A DNA stretch of 64,000 nucleotides from Pandoraea anapnoica (GCF_902459765.1 NZ_CABPSP010000018.1:1-64000), one strand, 5' to 3'. Counted from the stretch's first letter, positions 52,668 to 63,776 are shown. Notes: generated from the letters alone by a model not told the origin. Made by a program: numbers and translations.

Positions 52668-53417
52668 TTATGCCGCTCCTTCGGAAAGCTCGTCGGCACG
52701 CGTTTGCGCCGACGAGAAATTCAGATCGCCCGAGTAGATGGCACGGCCGCAGATGACGCCTTCGACGCCCTCGTTCTCGACCTTGCACAGCGCATCGATA
52801 TCGCCCAGATTCGACAAGCCGCCGCTGGCGATCACCGGCACGGTCACCGCCTGCGCGAGGCGCACCGTTGCTTCGATGTTGATACCCTGGAGCATGCCGT
52901 CGCGGCCGATGTCGGTGTAGATGATCGATTCGACGCCGTAGTCCTCGAACTTGCGCGCCAGATCCACGACTTCGTGGCCGGTGAGCTTGCTCCAGCCGTC
53001 GGTGGCCACTTTGCCGTCCTTGGCGTCGAGGCCGACGATAATGTGGCCGCCGAACGCGCTGCAGGCGTCGCGCAGGAAACCGGGGTTCTTCACAGCCGCC
53101 GTACCGATGATGACGTACGACAGACCGGCGTCGAGAAAGCGCTCGATGGTGCCCAGGTCGCGAATGCCGCCGCCCAGTTGCACCGGAATGTCGGCGCCGA
53201 CTTCCTCGATGATGGCGTGGATGGCCGCTTCGTTACGCGGCTTGCCAGCAAATGCACCGTTCAAGTCCACCAGATGGAGGCGGCGCGCACCTTGCTCGAC
53301 CCAATGTCGAGCCATGGCGGCGGGGTCCTCCGAGAATACGGTGGCTTGATCCATGTCGCCTTGTTTAAGGCGAACACATTGACCGTCTTTAAGGTCGATG
53401 GCCGGGATGAGCAGCAT
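52668..53417 (-). CDS. hisA: Phosphoribosylformimino-AICAR-P isomerase
   Basis: 249 residues from the ATG at 53417 ([17 protein letters not shown]); a TTG two codons earlier is rejected. TIM barrel with the catalytic Asp in PAIDL and a second Asp in [10 protein letters not shown], and phosphate loops GGGIRD and ASGG. It performs the fourth step, an Amadori rearrangement. It is preceded by the one larger gap in the his operon (191 bp). Confidence 0.97.
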   Translation of the reverse strand: MLLIPAIDLKDGQCVRLKQGDMDQATVFSEDPAAMARHWVEQGARRLHLVDLNGAFAGKPRNEAAIHAIIEEVGADIPVQLGGGIRDLGTIERFLDAGLSYVIIGTAAVKNPGFLRDACSAFGGHIIVGLDAKDGKVATDGWSKLTGHEVVDLARKFEDYGVESIIYTDIGRDGMLQGINIEATVRLAQAVTVPVIASGGLSNLGDIDALCKVENEGVEGVICGRAIYSGDLNFSSAQTRADELSEGAA

Positions 53418-53608
53418 AGGCAATCGTGAAACGTCGCTAGTGGGAAGTAAAAGGAATTCGCAAGTTACGCGGACAACATAAAACCGACCCCGGTCTTGCC
53501 AGACTTCGGCGCGTCGGGATCGGGTTCATCAACATGACACAGTATAAGCCGTGATGGAGGGCACGCTCGGGAAGGAAACCGGATACCGGCCCGTCGCACG
53601 GGTCGTCA

Positions 53609-54250
53609 TCAGGGCTTCCACTGTGCAAAATTGCGGTAAAGCGCAAGGCCCGCCTGGGCGCTCTTTTCCGGGTGAAACTGAGTGGCGAAGATATTATCTT
53701 GGGCCACTGCACAGGTAAAGGGCACACCGTAGACCGTCTCACCGGCCGTCAGTTCGGGCTTCGCGGGCACAACGTAGTAGCTGTGCACGAAGTAAAAATA
53801 GCTGTCGTCGGGCACGCCAGCCCAGATCGGGTGAGCGCCCTGCGTCTGACGCACGCGGTTCCAGCCCATCTGCGGCACCTTGAAGCGCGAACCGTCGTCC
53901 TGCACCTGGCCTTCGAGATCGAAGCGCACCACGCGGCCCGGCAGCAGGCCCAGCGCAGGGGTGTTGCCTTCGTCCGACATGTCGAACAGCATCTGCTCGC
54001 CCACGCATACGCCGAACATCGGCTTGGTGGCGGCAGCTTCGACGACGGCCTCGCGCAGGCCCGACTCATTCAGGCAACCCATGCAGTCGCGCATCGCGCC
54101 CTGACCCGGCAGCACCACGCGGTCGGCGGCGCGAATCTCGGCGGCGTCGCTGCTGATGCTCACGTCGGCCTCCGGGGCTGCGGCACGCAGCGCCTGGTAG
54201 ACCGAGCGCAGGTTGCCCATTCCGTAGTCGACAATCGCAATCTTATTCAT
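53609..54250 (-). CDS. hisH: Imidazole glycerol phosphate synthase, glutamine amidotransferase subunit
   Basis: 213 residues from the ATG at 54250 ([16 protein letters not shown]). Class I amidotransferase triad: Cys in [10 protein letters not shown], His and Glu in ATQFHPEKS. The oxyanion-strand motif PGQGA is present. It releases ammonia from glutamine for HisF. The start overlaps the marC stop by 4 bp. Confidence 0.96.
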   Translation of the reverse strand: MNKIAIVDYGMGNLRSVYQALRAAAPEADVSISSDAAEIRAADRVVLPGQGAMRDCMGCLNESGLREAVVEAAATKPMFGVCVGEQMLFDMSDEGNTPALGLLPGRVVRFDLEGQVQDDGSRFKVPQMGWNRVRQTQGAHPIWAGVPDDSYFYFVHSYYVVPAKPELTAGETVYGVPFTCAVAQDNIFATQFHPEKSAQAGLALYRNFAQWKP

Positions 54251-54873
54251 CTCAAACCCGGCAGCAGTATTTTCAAACCATCGATAATGAATTCCACGGC
54301 CAGCGCCGAGAGGATCAACCCCATCAGACGCGTGCCGATGTTGATGCCCGTGCGCCCGAGCCAGCCTTCGATGCGACCGGCACTGCGCAACGCCACCCAG
54401 CACACTGCACCCACGCCCACGCCAATCGCCATGAGCGCCAGAATCTGCGCCCAGCCATGCGCGCGGCCGGAGTAGATGATCACGGTACTGATCGTCCCCG
54501 GCCCGGTGAGCAGCGGAATCGCCAGCGGCACCACGGCGATGTTCGGCCGCTCCTCCGCTTCGTGACGCTCTTCCGCCGTCGCCCGCGTGTTCCCGGTCTG
54601 CGCGTTGATCATGTTCACCGCCATGAGCAGCATGATCACGCCGCCACCGACTTCCAGCGACGCAATCGAGATGCCGAAGAAGCGGATGATGGCCTCACCG
54701 AACAGTCCCGAACCCGCAACCACGAGTGCTACGGCAATGGCCGCAACGTTGATCGTGTGACGCTTCTCTTCCCGTGTCTGCGTAGACGTCAGGCTGATGA
54801 ACAGCGGAATCGCCCCGAGCGGATTGATCAGGGCCAGCAACGAGATGAAGAACTTGAAGGCGTCGAGCGTCAT
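54247..54873 (-). CDS. MarC-family integral membrane protein
   Basis: 208 residues from the ATG at 54873. Six predicted helices, including [18 protein letters not shown] with the conserved NPxGxxP motif, and [14 protein letters not shown] in the second repeat. MarC proteins are of unknown function; the early link to multidrug resistance was not upheld. Its place inside the his operon, overlapping hisH by 4 bp, is conserved in Burkholderiales as far as I recall and ties its expression to histidine genes. Confidence 0.92.
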   Translation of the reverse strand: MTLDAFKFFISLLALINPLGAIPLFISLTSTQTREEKRHTINVAAIAVALVVAGSGLFGEAIIRFFGISIASLEVGGGVIMLLMAVNMINAQTGNTRATAEERHEAEERPNIAVVPLAIPLLTGPGTISTVIIYSGRAHGWAQILALMAIGVGVGAVCWVALRSAGRIEGWLGRTGINIGTRLMGLILSALAVEFIIDGLKILLPGLR

Positions 54874-55003
54874 AAGGGGCACGCGGCGCCGGCGTCCGGC
54901 CGGTCGATGAATCTTCGCAGAGGCGCCGGACTCGCGTCCGGCGGGCTATCCGGCTAGCGACACCGGTCAGACCGGCATCACGAGCGCTACAGTCCCGTCA
55001 ATA

Positions 55004-55591
55004 TCAGAGGCTTCCCTTCGTGGACGGCACGACACCCGCCGCACGCGGATCGATCTCGACCGCCATGCGCAGGGCACGACCGAACGCCTTGAACACCGTT
55101 TCGCACTGGTGGTGGGCGTTGATGCCGCGCAGGTTGTCGATATGGAGCGTAACGCCCGCGTGATTCACGAAGCCGCGGAAAAATTCGATGAGCAGGTCGA
55201 CGTCGAAGTTGCCCACGCGAGCGCGCGTGAAAGGCACATGGAATTCGAGGCCGGGACGACCGGAGAAGTCGATCACCACCCGCGAGAGGGCTTCGTCGAG
55301 CGGCACATAGCTATGGCCGTAGCGCACGATGCCCTTCTTGTCGCCGATGGCCTTGGCCACCGCCATACCCAACGTGATGCCGACGTCTTCCACCGTATGG
55401 TGATCGTCGATGTAGGTATCGCCCTTGGCTTCGACATCCATGTCGATGAGGCCGTGGCGCGCGATCTGGTCGAGCATGTGGTCCAGAAACGGCACGCCGG
55501 TATCGAGCGTCTTCCGGCCGGTGCCGTCCAGGTCGATCTTGACGCGTATTTGCGTTTCGCTGGTATCGCGAACGACTTCCGCAATGCGCAT
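55004..55591 (-). CDS. hisB: Imidazoleglycerol-phosphate dehydratase
   Basis: 195 residues, monofunctional form without the phosphatase half found in E. coli. The duplicated metal-binding words [11 protein letters not shown] and [18 protein letters not shown] hold the two manganese sites. It removes water from imidazole glycerol phosphate. Histidinol phosphatase must be encoded elsewhere. Confidence 0.97.
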   Translation of the reverse strand: MRIAEVVRDTSETQIRVKIDLDGTGRKTLDTGVPFLDHMLDQIARHGLIDMDVEAKGDTYIDDHHTVEDVGITLGMAVAKAIGDKKGIVRYGHSYVPLDEALSRVVIDFSGRPGLEFHVPFTRARVGNFDVDLLIEFFRGFVNHAGVTLHIDNLRGINAHHQCETVFKAFGRALRMAVEIDPRAAGVVPSTKGSL

Positions 55592-55618
55592 GATGGTGAG
55601 TTCTCGTCGTATAGCTTG

Positions 55619-56683
55619 TTAGAGTGATGCCGCCAGAGCCTTGGCCATTGCGGCATTCTCCGTGGGGGTGCCGACCGTCAATCTGAGGCAATTGGCCAGC
55701 AATACGTGCATTTTACCCACGTTTTTGATCAACACCTTGTGCGCGAGCAGGCCGGCGTGGGTTTTGTCGGCATCCGGCACCCGAACGAGCAGGAAATTGG
55801 CGTCGCTCGCGAACACCGTCACCCCGGGAAGCGCCGCCACTGTGGCCGCCAGCCGGGTGCGCTCCGCGCGCAACTCAGCCGCCTGCGCGTCGAGCACGTC
55901 GAGGTGATCGAGCATGAATTCGGCGCACGCCTGCGTCAGCACGTTCACGTTGTACGGCGGACGCACCTTATCGAGCTGATCCAGCCACTCGGCGCTACCC
56001 GCCACATAGCCCAGCCGGATGCCCGCCAGTCCCAGCTTGGAGACGGTACGCATCACCAGCAGATTAGGGAATTCGGGCAGACGCGGCATCCACGTCTTGC
56101 CCGCGAACGGTTGGTACGCCTCGTCGATCACCACCAGCCCGTTGCCTGCCGCGCGCACCAGCGTCTCGATATCCGCGTCGGCAAACAAATTGCCGGTCGG
56201 GTTGTTCGGGTACGCCAGATAGACCACCGCGCCGGGATGCGCCGCAATCGCGTTCAGCATCGCAGGCATGTCGAGCGAGAAGTCGGCCGTGAGCGGCACG
56301 CCGACAAACTCGACCCCAGCGAACCGCGACGAGATCTCGTACATCACGAAACCCGGCATCGGCGCGATAACCGCCGCGCCCGGGCGCGCCGTCGCCATCG
56401 CGATCATGCTGATGATTTCGTCCGAGCCGTTGCCGAGCAGCAGCTTCGCGCCGACCGGCACGCCCATTGTGCGCGAGAGCTTCTCGAGCAACGCCTGCGG
56501 ACGCGGCGCCGGATAGCGATTGAGCGCTACATCCGCCAGACGCTGCGCCAGCGCGGTGCGCAGCGCATCGGGCAGACCGTAGGGGTTCTCCATCGCGTCG
56601 AGCTTCAGGAAACCGCTGGCATCGGGCACGGGATAGGTGCTCATGGCGAGCACATCGGGGCGAATCACTTGGTCGACGGACAT
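55619..56683 (-). CDS. hisC: Histidinol-phosphate aminotransferase
   Basis: 354 residues, PLP fold type I. PLP lysine in [14 protein letters not shown], the Asn/Pro loop YPNNPTGN, Asp in VIDEAYQPF and the carboxylate-binding Arg in the VGTPTEN region. It converts imidazole acetol phosphate to histidinol phosphate with glutamate. It follows the unidentified secreted-protein gene with a 47-bp gap. Confidence 0.95.
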   Translation of the reverse strand: MSVDQVIRPDVLAMSTYPVPDASGFLKLDAMENPYGLPDALRTALAQRLADVALNRYPAPRPQALLEKLSRTMGVPVGAKLLLGNGSDEIISMIAMATARPGAAVIAPMPGFVMYEISSRFAGVEFVGVPLTADFSLDMPAMLNAIAAHPGAVVYLAYPNNPTGNLFADADIETLVRAAGNGLVVIDEAYQPFAGKTWMPRLPEFPNLLVMRTVSKLGLAGIRLGYVAGSAEWLDQLDKVRPPYNVNVLTQACAEFMLDHLDVLDAQAAELRAERTRLAATVAALPGVTVFASDANFLLVRVPDADKTHAGLLAHKVLIKNVGKMHVLLANCLRLTVGTPTENAAMAKALAASL

Positions 56684-56730
56684 GGCGAATCGAAGGCAAT
56701 GGGTGTTGGGTTAGGGGCGGATGAACGGAC

Positions 56731-57297
56731 TCAGTTGAACGCGAACGTCAGCAAACCGGCGTCCGCCCCATCGATCTTGACGGTGCAGCGGCGGCCGGTC
56801 TCCACGTTGCCAAGCGCGTCGGTGATGCGCTGCACGCGCACGCCCGTCTGCCACGACAACGCCTGCGCCACGGCAGGGCTTACCCGCGCGGGCGACTCCT
56901 CGGCCTCGCATCGCATGGCGACGAGTCGGTTGCCGACGCGGCCGAACACGCCGTGCGCCACTTCCTCGTCGGTGCCGCGCAGCGCGGTCTTGCCGTCCAG
57001 ACGCAGCACGTACACGTCGTTATCGAACGCCTGACGCCGCACGCACACCGTCATCTTCTCGACGGACGTGCCTTCGAATCGGGCATGCTGGCAATAGCTG
57101 CCCGCGGCATGCGCGGCCGTGGCCGCGGTCATGCCGAGACCGAACAGCGCGACCGTCTGTACGACAGAACGCAGCGCAGCCCGCGAGACGCGGGCTGGCA
57201 GCGAAATCAACAAGGGAACAGCGTTTGCGCGGGTCCGACGCCGGGCAGTGGCCGACGTCGAAGGACTGTACGCGGGCCGCAGGGCGTCGTCGCGCAT
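56731..57297 (-). CDS. Exported hypothetical protein inside the his operon
   Basis: 188 residues from the ATG at 57297, which lies 1 bp after the hisD stop. The first 40 residues are Arg/Ser-rich, then a hydrophobic stretch (TVALFGLGMTAATAAHA) ends in an AHA cleavage site, so export is likely despite the long leader. The mature part has four cysteines (YCQHARF, MTVCVRRQ, RCEAEE, RRCTVKID), probably two disulphides, and a mixed beta pattern. I do not recognise a family. Translational coupling to hisD is plausible, but no link to histidine synthesis is evident. Confidence 0.75.
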   Translation of the reverse strand: MRDDALRPAYSPSTSATARRRTRANAVPLLISLPARVSRAALRSVVQTVALFGLGMTAATAAHAAGSYCQHARFEGTSVEKMTVCVRRQAFDNDVYVLRLDGKTALRGTDEEVAHGVFGRVGNRLVAMRCEAEESPARVSPAVAQALSWQTGVRVQRITDALGNVETGRRCTVKIDGADAGLLTFAFN

Positions 57298-57298
57298 G

Positions 57299-58621
57299 TC
57301 AGGACTCGTGATGCAGACGGTATTCGGCGCTGCGCGCGTGCGCTTGCAGGCCTTCGCCGTATGCCAGTTCGGCCGCGATCTCGCCGAGCATGCGGGCACC
57401 GCCCTCGCTCACTTCGATGAGGCTCGAACGCTTGATGAAGTCATACACGCCCAGCGGCGACGAGAAACGCGCGGTACGCGAAGTCGGCAGCACGTGGTTC
57501 GGACCGGCGCAGTAGTCGCCGAGGCTTTCGCTCGTGAACTTGCCGAGGAAGATCGCACCGGCGTGGCGAATCTTGTCGCCCCACTGCTGCGGCGTCTCGG
57601 TCGAGATTTCCAGGTGCTCGGGCGCGATCACGTTGGCGATCTCGCACGCTTCCGCCATATCGCGCACCTTGATCAGCGCGCCACGGCCTTGCAGCGACGC
57701 GGCGATCACCTCACGACGCGGCATGTCGTCGATCTGACGTTCCAGCGACGCGTACACGCGCGCGATGTACTCGGCGTCCGGGCACAGCAAGATGGATTGG
57801 GCGAGTTCGTCGTGCTCGGCCTGCGAGAACAGGTCCATCGCCACCCAGTCGGGATCGGTCGAACCATCGCAGATCACAAGGATTTCCGACGGACCGGCAA
57901 TCATGTCGATGCCGACCGTGCCGAACACGCGACGCTTGGCCGCCGCCACGAAGGCATTGCCCGGACCGACGATCTTGTCGACAGCCGGCACCGTTTCGGT
58001 GCCATACGCCAGCGCGCCAACCGCCTGCGCGCCACCGATGGTGAACACGCGGTCCACCCCGGCGATGTGCGCCGCTGCCAGCACCAACGGGTTCTGCACG
58101 CCATCCGGCGTGGGCACCACCATGACGATTTCCTTGACGCCAGCCACACGCGCCGGAATCGCGTTCATCAGCACCGACGACGGATATGCCGCCTTGCCAC
58201 CCGGTACGTAAATGCCGACGCGATCGAGCGGCGTCACCTTCTGACCCAGCACCGTGCCGTCCGACTCGGTGTATTGCCAGCTATGGCTGCCGCATTCGAT
58301 GCGCTGCTTTTCGTGATAGGCGCGCACGCGCGCAGCCGCAGCTTCGAGGGCAGCGCGACGCTTCGGCTCAAGCCCTTCGAGCGCCGCCGCCAACACGTCG
58401 GCAGACAGCTCCAGCGCGCCCATATCGGGGGCGCTGAGACGATCGAACTTGTTGGTGTATTCGATGACGGCAGCGTCGCCGCGCGCTTTCACGTCGGCGA
58501 GAATTTCGGCGGCCGCACGGTCGATGGCGGCGTCTTCGCTCGCTTCGAACGCCAGAACGTCGCGCAACTGCGCGGCGAACCCTTCAGCGGACGAGTCGAG
58601 TTTGCGAATATCGAGTTTCAT
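57299..58621 (-). CDS. hisD: Histidinol dehydrogenase
   Basis: 440 residues. Zinc ligands and catalytic residues fall in the expected blocks: [45 protein letters not shown] and [14 protein letters not shown]. It oxidises histidinol to histidine in two NAD-dependent steps. Its start overlaps the hisG stop by 4 bp. Confidence 0.97.
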   Translation of the reverse strand: MKLDIRKLDSSAEGFAAQLRDVLAFEASEDAAIDRAAAEILADVKARGDAAVIEYTNKFDRLSAPDMGALELSADVLAAALEGLEPKRRAALEAAAARVRAYHEKQRIECGSHSWQYTESDGTVLGQKVTPLDRVGIYVPGGKAAYPSSVLMNAIPARVAGVKEIVMVVPTPDGVQNPLVLAAAHIAGVDRVFTIGGAQAVGALAYGTETVPAVDKIVGPGNAFVAAAKRRVFGTVGIDMIAGPSEILVICDGSTDPDWVAMDLFSQAEHDELAQSILLCPDAEYIARVYASLERQIDDMPRREVIAASLQGRGALIKVRDMAEACEIANVIAPEHLEISTETPQQWGDKIRHAGAIFLGKFTSESLGDYCAGPNHVLPTSRTARFSSPLGVYDFIKRSSLIEVSEGGARMLGEIAAELAYGEGLQAHARSAEYRLHHES

Positions 58622-59307
58622 GCTGTTTGCCGGGACGCCTGCTCAAAGGCATCCAGAATAGGCTGCAAAGACTCACGCTTCAATTTGAGCGCAGCCTGGT
58701 TGATCACGAGGCGGGACGAGATATCCATGATCTCCTCCACTTCCACCAGATTATTGGCCCGCAGCGTGCCGCCGGTGCTCACCAGATCGACAATCGCGTC
58801 GGCCAGACCCACGAGCGGGCCCAGCTCCATCGAGCCGTACAGCTTGATCAGGTCGACGTGCACGCCCTTGGCCGCGAAGTGTTCGCGCGCGGTTTGCACG
58901 TACTTGGTCGCCACACGCAGACGTGCGCCCTGACGCACGGCATTCGCATAGTCGAAACCCTTCGGTACAGCCACAGACATGCGGCAACGCGCAATGTTCA
59001 AATCAATCGGCTGATACAGGCCGCCACCGCCATGTTCGATGAGTACGTCCTTGCCGGCCACGCCGAAGTCGGCAGCACCGTATTGAACATACGTCGGCAC
59101 GTCCGTCGCGCGCACGATGATCACGCGCAGATTCGGATCGGTCGTCGGCAGGATCAGCTTTCGCGAGGTTTCGGGATCTTCCGTCACCTCGATACCGGCC
59201 GCTGCGAGCAACGGCAGCGTCTCCGTAAAGATACGCCCTTTCGAGAGCGCCAGCGTCAGCGGTTGGGCCAGCGGCTGGGCCGGCTTGGCCGACTTCACGG
59301 TACTCAT
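58618..59307 (-). CDS. hisG: ATP phosphoribosyltransferase, short form
   Basis: 229 residues from the ATG at 59307. Catalytic core with [29 protein letters not shown] and the PRPP loop [14 protein letters not shown]. The C-terminal histidine-binding domain of long HisG is absent, so this is the short form. That form works with the HisZ regulatory subunit, which is not in the window. First committed step of the pathway. Overlaps murA by 4 bp. Confidence 0.96.
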   Translation of the reverse strand: MSTVKSAKPAQPLAQPLTLALSKGRIFTETLPLLAAAGIEVTEDPETSRKLILPTTDPNLRVIIVRATDVPTYVQYGAADFGVAGKDVLIEHGGGGLYQPIDLNIARCRMSVAVPKGFDYANAVRQGARLRVATKYVQTAREHFAAKGVHVDLIKLYGSMELGPLVGLADAIVDLVSTGGTLRANNLVEVEEIMDISSRLVINQAALKLKRESLQPILDAFEQASRQTA

Positions 59308-60644
59308 GCAATCTCTCCCTGGCGTGCTTCGACACGCCGGATTCGCGCGCCCACGGCGCACAACTTGGCCTCGATACGATGATAGCCGCGATCGAGGTGA
59401 TGAATGCGGTCGACGAGGGTACGGCCTTCGGCCGTCAGACCCGCGACGATCAGACTGGCGGACGCGCGCAGATCGGTGGCCATCACATGGGCACCGGACA
59501 GGCGATCTACGCCGGAAATCCGCGCCGTGTTGCCTTCGATGCCGATGTTCGCCCCCAGACGCATCAATTCCTGCACATGCATGAAGCGGTTCTCGAAGAT
59601 CGTTTCAACGACCTGCGACGCGCCTTGTGCAATGCAGTTCAGCGCCATGAACTGCGCCTGCATATCGGTCGGGAACGCCGGATATTCCGACGTCCGGAAA
59701 CTCACGGCCTGCGCGCGACGATCCATCTGCACACGCAGCCAATCCGCACCACCGGTCACATTCGCGCCGGTCTCGCGCAATTTTTCGATGACGGCGTCGA
59801 GCGTGCCCGGCACCACGCGGCGCAGCGTAATGTCGCCGCGCGTGGCCACAGCCGCGCACAGGAACGTGCCCGCTTCGATACGATCCGGCACGACATCGTG
59901 CGTTGCACCATGCAAGCGTGCGACGCCCGTCACGACCAGACGATCGGTGCCGATACCGTCGATCTTCGCGCCCATCTTCACGAGCAGATGGGCCAGATCG
60001 GTCACTTCCGGCTCGCGCGCGGCGTTGGCCAGCACGGTCACGCCGTCGGCCAGCGTGGCCGCCATGAGCAGGTTTTCGGTACCCGTCACGGTGATCATGT
60101 CCGTCACCAGCGTTTCGCCGCGCAGACGTGAAGCCCGCGCCAAGATGTCGCCATGCGTCAACGTGATCTCGGCTCCCATCTTTTGCAGGCCCTTGATGTG
60201 CTGATCAACGGGTCGTGCGCCGATGGCGCATCCGCCCGGCAGCGACACGCGCGCTTCACCGCAACGGGCGAGCAGCGGACCGAGCACCAAAATCGATGCG
60301 CGCATGGTCTTCACCAACTCGTACGGTGCGGCCGGCTCGGTAATCTGCGACGCGTCCAGGGTCACCGACTCGCCGTTGCGCTCGACCTTCACACCCATGC
60401 GCGCGAGCAGCGTCAGCATGGTGCGCACGTCATGCAGATCCGGGACGTTGCCCAGCACCAGCGGCTCGGCAGTCAGCAGGCTGGCACACAGAATGGGCAG
60501 CGCCGCGTTCTTGGCGCCCGAGACGGCAATCTCGCCTTCCAGCCGCTCGCCGCCTTCGATTTCCAGGTGGTCCGCGGCCACACGCTCGCCGGCGAGAACC
60601 TCGCCGTTGCCAGCAGCGCCAGCGCTTTCTTGCGTAATCCTCAT
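59304..60644 (-). CDS. murA: UDP-N-acetylglucosamine 1-carboxyvinyltransferase
   Basis: 446 residues, with a roughly 25-residue N-terminal extension before the usual start of the fold ([20 protein letters not shown]). The catalytic cysteine lies in [15 protein letters not shown], the site blocked by fosfomycin in most MurA enzymes; because Cys is present, natural resistance is not predicted from this residue. It starts peptidoglycan precursor synthesis. It overlaps bolA upstream and hisG downstream by 4 bp each. Confidence 0.96.
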   Translation of the reverse strand: MRITQESAGAAGNGEVLAGERVAADHLEIEGGERLEGEIAVSGAKNAALPILCASLLTAEPLVLGNVPDLHDVRTMLTLLARMGVKVERNGESVTLDASQITEPAAPYELVKTMRASILVLGPLLARCGEARVSLPGGCAIGARPVDQHIKGLQKMGAEITLTHGDILARASRLRGETLVTDMITVTGTENLLMAATLADGVTVLANAAREPEVTDLAHLLVKMGAKIDGIGTDRLVVTGVARLHGATHDVVPDRIEAGTFLCAAVATRGDITLRRVVPGTLDAVIEKLRETGANVTGGADWLRVQMDRRAQAVSFRTSEYPAFPTDMQAQFMALNCIAQGASQVVETIFENRFMHVQELMRLGANIGIEGNTARISGVDRLSGAHVMATDLRASASLIVAGLTAEGRTLVDRIHHLDRGYHRIEAKLCAVGARIRRVEARQGEIA

Positions 60645-60880
60645 TGCGCCTGATACTCCGCCGGCGTGAGCGTCTTCATCGAGAGCGCGTGGATTTCGGC
60701 CTTCATGCGGTCGCCCAGCGCGCCGTACACGAGTTGATGGCGCGCAATGAGGCGCTTGCCTTCGAACTGCGTGCTGACGATGGTCGCGAAGAAGTGCTGA
60801 CCATCACCTTCGACGGCCACGTGATCGCAAGCCAGACCGGCTTCGATGTACTGTTTGATTTGTTCGGGGGTAGGCAGCAT
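60641..60880 (-). CDS. BolA-family protein (IbaG/YrbA-like)
   Basis: 79 residues. The BolA fold has [17 protein letters not shown] and [21 protein letters not shown], with the conserved His near the C-terminus. IbaG-type BolA proteins work with monothiol glutaredoxins in iron-sulphur handling. The pairing with murA is conserved in many proteobacteria. Its stop overlaps the murA start. Confidence 0.95.
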   Translation of the reverse strand: MLPTPEQIKQYIEAGLACDHVAVEGDGQHFFATIVSTQFEGKRLIARHQLVYGALGDRMKAEIHALSMKTLTPAEYQAQ

Positions 60881-60898
60881 GGCTGATCCTGGAGAAGT

Positions 60899-61654
60899 TC
60901 AGTGACGCAGTTTGTAGCCACGGCGCAGCAGATTCAGCGCCACGGTTGCGAGTATCAGGAAAGTCACGCCGACGACGGCGAGACTCGTCGTCGGGGCCAC
61001 ATCGGACACGCCGAAGAAGCCGTAACGGAACCCGTCGATCATGTAAAAGAACGGGTTGAAGTGCGACACGGCCTGCCACAGCGGCGGCAACGACTGAATC
61101 GAATAGAACACGCCCGCGAGGAACGTCGCCGGCATGATCAGGAAGTTCTGGAATGCCGCGAGCTGGTCGAATTTCTCGGCCCAGATGCCCGCAATCAACC
61201 CCAGCGTACCGAGGATCGCTGCACCGAAGAAGGCAAAGCCCAGGATCCACAGCGGTGCGGCGAACGTCAGGTGCGTGAACGCCACCGTCACGAGGAAAAC
61301 GCCCAGCCCGACCGCCAGCCCGCGCACGACGGCCGCCAGCACGTACGCGCCATACATCTCCCAATGCGAGAGCGGCGGCAGCAGCACGAACACGAGGTTG
61401 CCCGTGATCTTCGACTGGATCAGCGACGACGAGCTATTGGCGAACGCGTTCTGCAACACGCTCATCATCACCAGTCCCGGCACGAGGAAGGACGTGTAGT
61501 TGATCTGGTCGTAGACCTTCACGCGGTCCTCGAGCACGTGCCCGAAGATCATCAGATACAGCAGCGCGGTGAGCACCGGTGCGGCCACGGTCTGGAAACT
61601 CACCTTCCAGAAGCGCAGCACTTCCTTGTAAAACAACGTGCTGAAGCCGGTCAT
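60899..61654 (-). CDS. ABC-2 type transporter permease (YadH-like)
   Basis: 251 residues from the ATG at 61654; a longer ORF is rejected. Six membrane helices, with FYKEVLRFWKVSFQTVAAP at the start and the ABC-2 signature region (PATFLAGVFYSIQSLPPLWQ, then FNPFFYMIDGFRYG). It partners the ATPase encoded just upstream, overlapping by 4 bp. The substrate is unknown; the position between mla and murA genes suggests an envelope component. Confidence 0.93.
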   Translation of the reverse strand: MTGFSTLFYKEVLRFWKVSFQTVAAPVLTALLYLMIFGHVLEDRVKVYDQINYTSFLVPGLVMMSVLQNAFANSSSSLIQSKITGNLVFVLLPPLSHWEMYGAYVLAAVVRGLAVGLGVFLVTVAFTHLTFAAPLWILGFAFFGAAILGTLGLIAGIWAEKFDQLAAFQNFLIMPATFLAGVFYSIQSLPPLWQAVSHFNPFFYMIDGFRYGFFGVSDVAPTTSLAVVGVTFLILATVALNLLRRGYKLRH

Positions 61655-62577
61655 GCTGCCACCTCCTGCGCGCGCGAACCCGACATGATCTGCACGAATA
61701 CGTCCTCGAGGTCGGCCTTCTGAATGTCGATATCTTCGACGATGCCGCCTGCCGCACGGCAAGTGGCGAGAATGGATTCCACTTCGTCGCAGCCCGACAG
61801 GCGCAGCGCGAATTGATGCCCGTTCGTGTCCTGCCCGTCGACCAGCAACGGACGCAGCTCGGCCGGCAACGTGCCCTGCTTGAAGCGCAGCACGAGACGC
61901 GTGCCCGCAAAGCGCTGCAACAGCGACGCCGTACGCTCAAGCGCCACGACTTCGCCGCGCTTGAGCATGGCGATGCGGTCGCACAGCGCTTCCGCTTCTT
62001 CGAGATAGTGAGTGGTCAGCACGATCGTGTGACCTTCGCGGTTCAGACGCGAGATGAACTTCCAGAGCGTCTGACGCAGTTCGACGTCGACCCCGGCGGT
62101 CGGCTCGTCGAGCACGATCACCGGCGGGCGATGCACCAGCGCCTGCGCCACCAGCACGCGTCGCTTCATGCCGCCCGAGAGCTGACGCATATTCGCGTCC
62201 GCCTTGTCGGTCAGGTCGAGGTTAGCCATCACTTCGTCGATCCAGTCGTCGTTGCGCTTGAGTCCGAAGTAGCCGGACTGGATACGCAGCGTCTCGCGCA
62301 CGGAGAAGAACGGATCGAAGACGAGTTCCTGCGGCACCACACCGAGCTTGCGGCGGGCGTCGCGGTAGTCACGCACCACATCGTGACCGAGCACGCTGAT
62401 GTTGCCCGAGTCCGCGCGCGCGAGGCCCGCAAGAATGCTGATCAGCGTGGTCTTGCCCGCGCCGTTGGGGCCGAGCAGACCGAAGAATTCGCCTTCTTCG
62501 ATCGAGAAGCTGACGCCCTTGAGCGCCTGCAACGCCTGATAGCGTTTTTTGACGTTACGGATTTCGATGGCGGCCAT
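61651..62577 (-). CDS. ABC transporter ATP-binding protein (YadG-like)
   Basis: 308 residues from the ATG at 62577. Walker A GLLGPNGAGKTT, signature LSGGMKRRVLVAQAL, Walker B PPVIVLDEPTAG and H-loop VLTTHYLEEAE are all intact. A C-terminal domain of about 80 residues follows. First gene of the run through permease, bolA and murA into the his operon, so its upstream region may hold the main promoter. Confidence 0.95.
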   Translation of the reverse strand: MAAIEIRNVKKRYQALQALKGVSFSIEEGEFFGLLGPNGAGKTTLISILAGLARADSGNISVLGHDVVRDYRDARRKLGVVPQELVFDPFFSVRETLRIQSGYFGLKRNDDWIDEVMANLDLTDKADANMRQLSGGMKRRVLVAQALVHRPPVIVLDEPTAGVDVELRQTLWKFISRLNREGHTIVLTTHYLEEAEALCDRIAMLKRGEVVALERTASLLQRFAGTRLVLRFKQGTLPAELRPLLVDGQDTNGHQFALRLSGCDEVESILATCRAAGGIVEDIDIQKADLEDVFVQIMSGSRAQEVAA

Positions 62578-62893
62578 GACTGCACGCACCCGTCTTCGCG
62601 GGTACGCCATTATTGTTTTCCGGATCGGGGGGACTGCACCCAGGGTGGCAGCGTTGGAGCCCGGACGGGGGTCACTGCCCAAAATTCGGCAGAAAACCCC
62701 TGATTATAAAGGAAGCCGATGGCGGCCGTGCTCGCGCCCACCTTAGCCCGCCTTAACCCGTCTGTAACCTCGGTAACGCACGCTCCACGCGAAGTACACG
62801 GTCAGCGCCCTCCGCCGTCATCCGCCCGGCCATAAAAAAAGCGCCGTCACATGACGGCGCTTCTTCGAAAGGGCGGCAGTCCGGCCGGACGAA
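62578..62893. other. Intergenic region between mlaB and the ABC ATPase gene
   Basis: 316 bp without a supported gene. The mlaB-proximal part holds the mla terminator; the rest would carry the promoter for the ABC-bolA-murA-his transcript, but I see no convincing box. Confidence 0.5.
62832..62862 (-). terminator. Rho-independent terminator after mlaB
   Basis: Stem GCGCCGTCA/TGACGGCGC (62841-62860) with a run of seven T on the minus strand. Confidence 0.85.
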
Positions 62894-63151
62894 TCAGCTC
62901 GAGAGCAAATGGTCGACGCCGTACACTAGTGCGAGACTGGCCAGCCCTGTCGGCAAGTTAGTGAACGCCAACGTCGCACCGCGCCGACTCGCGTGACGGC
63001 GCAAGGCCAGCAGCACCGCGAGCGCCGACGAGTCGAAATGCGTGAGCCCGGCGCAGTCGATCTGGGTCTCGCCCGCGTCGATGCGATCGATGGCCTGCGC
63101 GAGGACGTCGCCGGCAGTGTCGTGAGTCAGGTCGGTTTGCAACGCGAGCAT
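62894..63151 (-). CDS. mlaB: STAS-domain lipid asymmetry protein MlaB
   Basis: 85 residues, a single STAS domain with the phosphate-region word CAGLTHFDSSALAVLLAL. MlaB binds the MlaF ATPase on the cytoplasmic side of the MlaFEDB complex, which moves phospholipids between the envelope membranes. Last gene of the mla operon, 4 bp after mlaC. Confidence 0.9.
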   Translation of the reverse strand: MLALQTDLTHDTAGDVLAQAIDRIDAGETQIDCAGLTHFDSSALAVLLALRRHASRRGATLAFTNLPTGLASLALVYGVDHLLSS

Positions 63152-63155
63152 GGGC

Positions 63156-63776
63156 TTACTTGCCGCCTGCGAGTTGCTGATTACGTTGCGTCAGGAACTG
63201 GATCAGGCCGTCGACGCCCGATTGATTCACCTTCTCGGTGAACTGATTGCGGTACGTCTGAATCAGCCACGCGCCCAGCACGTTCAGGTCATACAGCTTC
63301 CATTCGCCGCTCGCCGTCTTGTACAGACGGTAGTCGAGTTCGATCGGCTGGCCGTTGTTGACGACGTCGGTGTACACCACGGCATCGGTATCGCTCGGCT
63401 GACCGCGGAACGGCTTGTAATTGACCTGTTGGTCGCGAATCTGAGCGATGGCACCGGCATAGGTGCGCAGCAGCAGCGTCTTGAACTGTTCGGTCAGCTG
63501 CTTTTTCTGCTCGGGCGTAGCCGTGCGCCATGCGGCGCCGGTCGCCAGTTGCGTTGTCTTGGCAAAGTCGGCGTGCGGCATGATCTTCTGCTCGACCAGA
63601 CGCGTAATGCTGTTCAGATCGCCCTTCTGAATGTTGGGGTCGCTCTTGGCCGCAGCCATCACTTCGGTCACGGTCTGCTTAACGAGTGCGTCCGGGGACT
63701 GCGCTTGCGCCATGGCCGAGCCGGCGGCGGTGTACGTCATGAAAGCCATGACGGGAATGAGCCAGAACTTCTTCAT
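63156..63776 (-). CDS. mlaC: Periplasmic phospholipid-binding protein MlaC
   Basis: 206 residues from the ATG at 63776. A signal peptide (MKKFWLIPVMAFMTY to AMAQA) precedes the MlaC/Ttg2 fold, with LVEQKIMPHADF, then LLLRTYAGAI and YRLYKTASGEWKLYDLNV. It ferries phospholipid between MlaA at the outer membrane and MlaFEDB at the inner membrane. It is followed by mlaB. Confidence 0.95.
   Translation of the reverse strand: MKKFWLIPVMAFMTYTAAGSAMAQAQSPDALVKQTVTEVMAAAKSDPNIQKGDLNSITRLVEQKIMPHADFAKTTQLATGAAWRTATPEQKKQLTEQFKTLLLRTYAGAIAQIRDQQVNYKPFRGQPSDTDAVVYTDVVNNGQPIELDYRLYKTASGEWKLYDLNVLGAWLIQTYRNQFTEKVNQSGVDGLIQFLTQRNQQLAGGK

Noticed and set aside
53418-53608. Possible small gene in the hisH-hisA gap
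   Set aside because: Frames there only extend neighbours out of phase, with no start signal; it is probably plain spacer.
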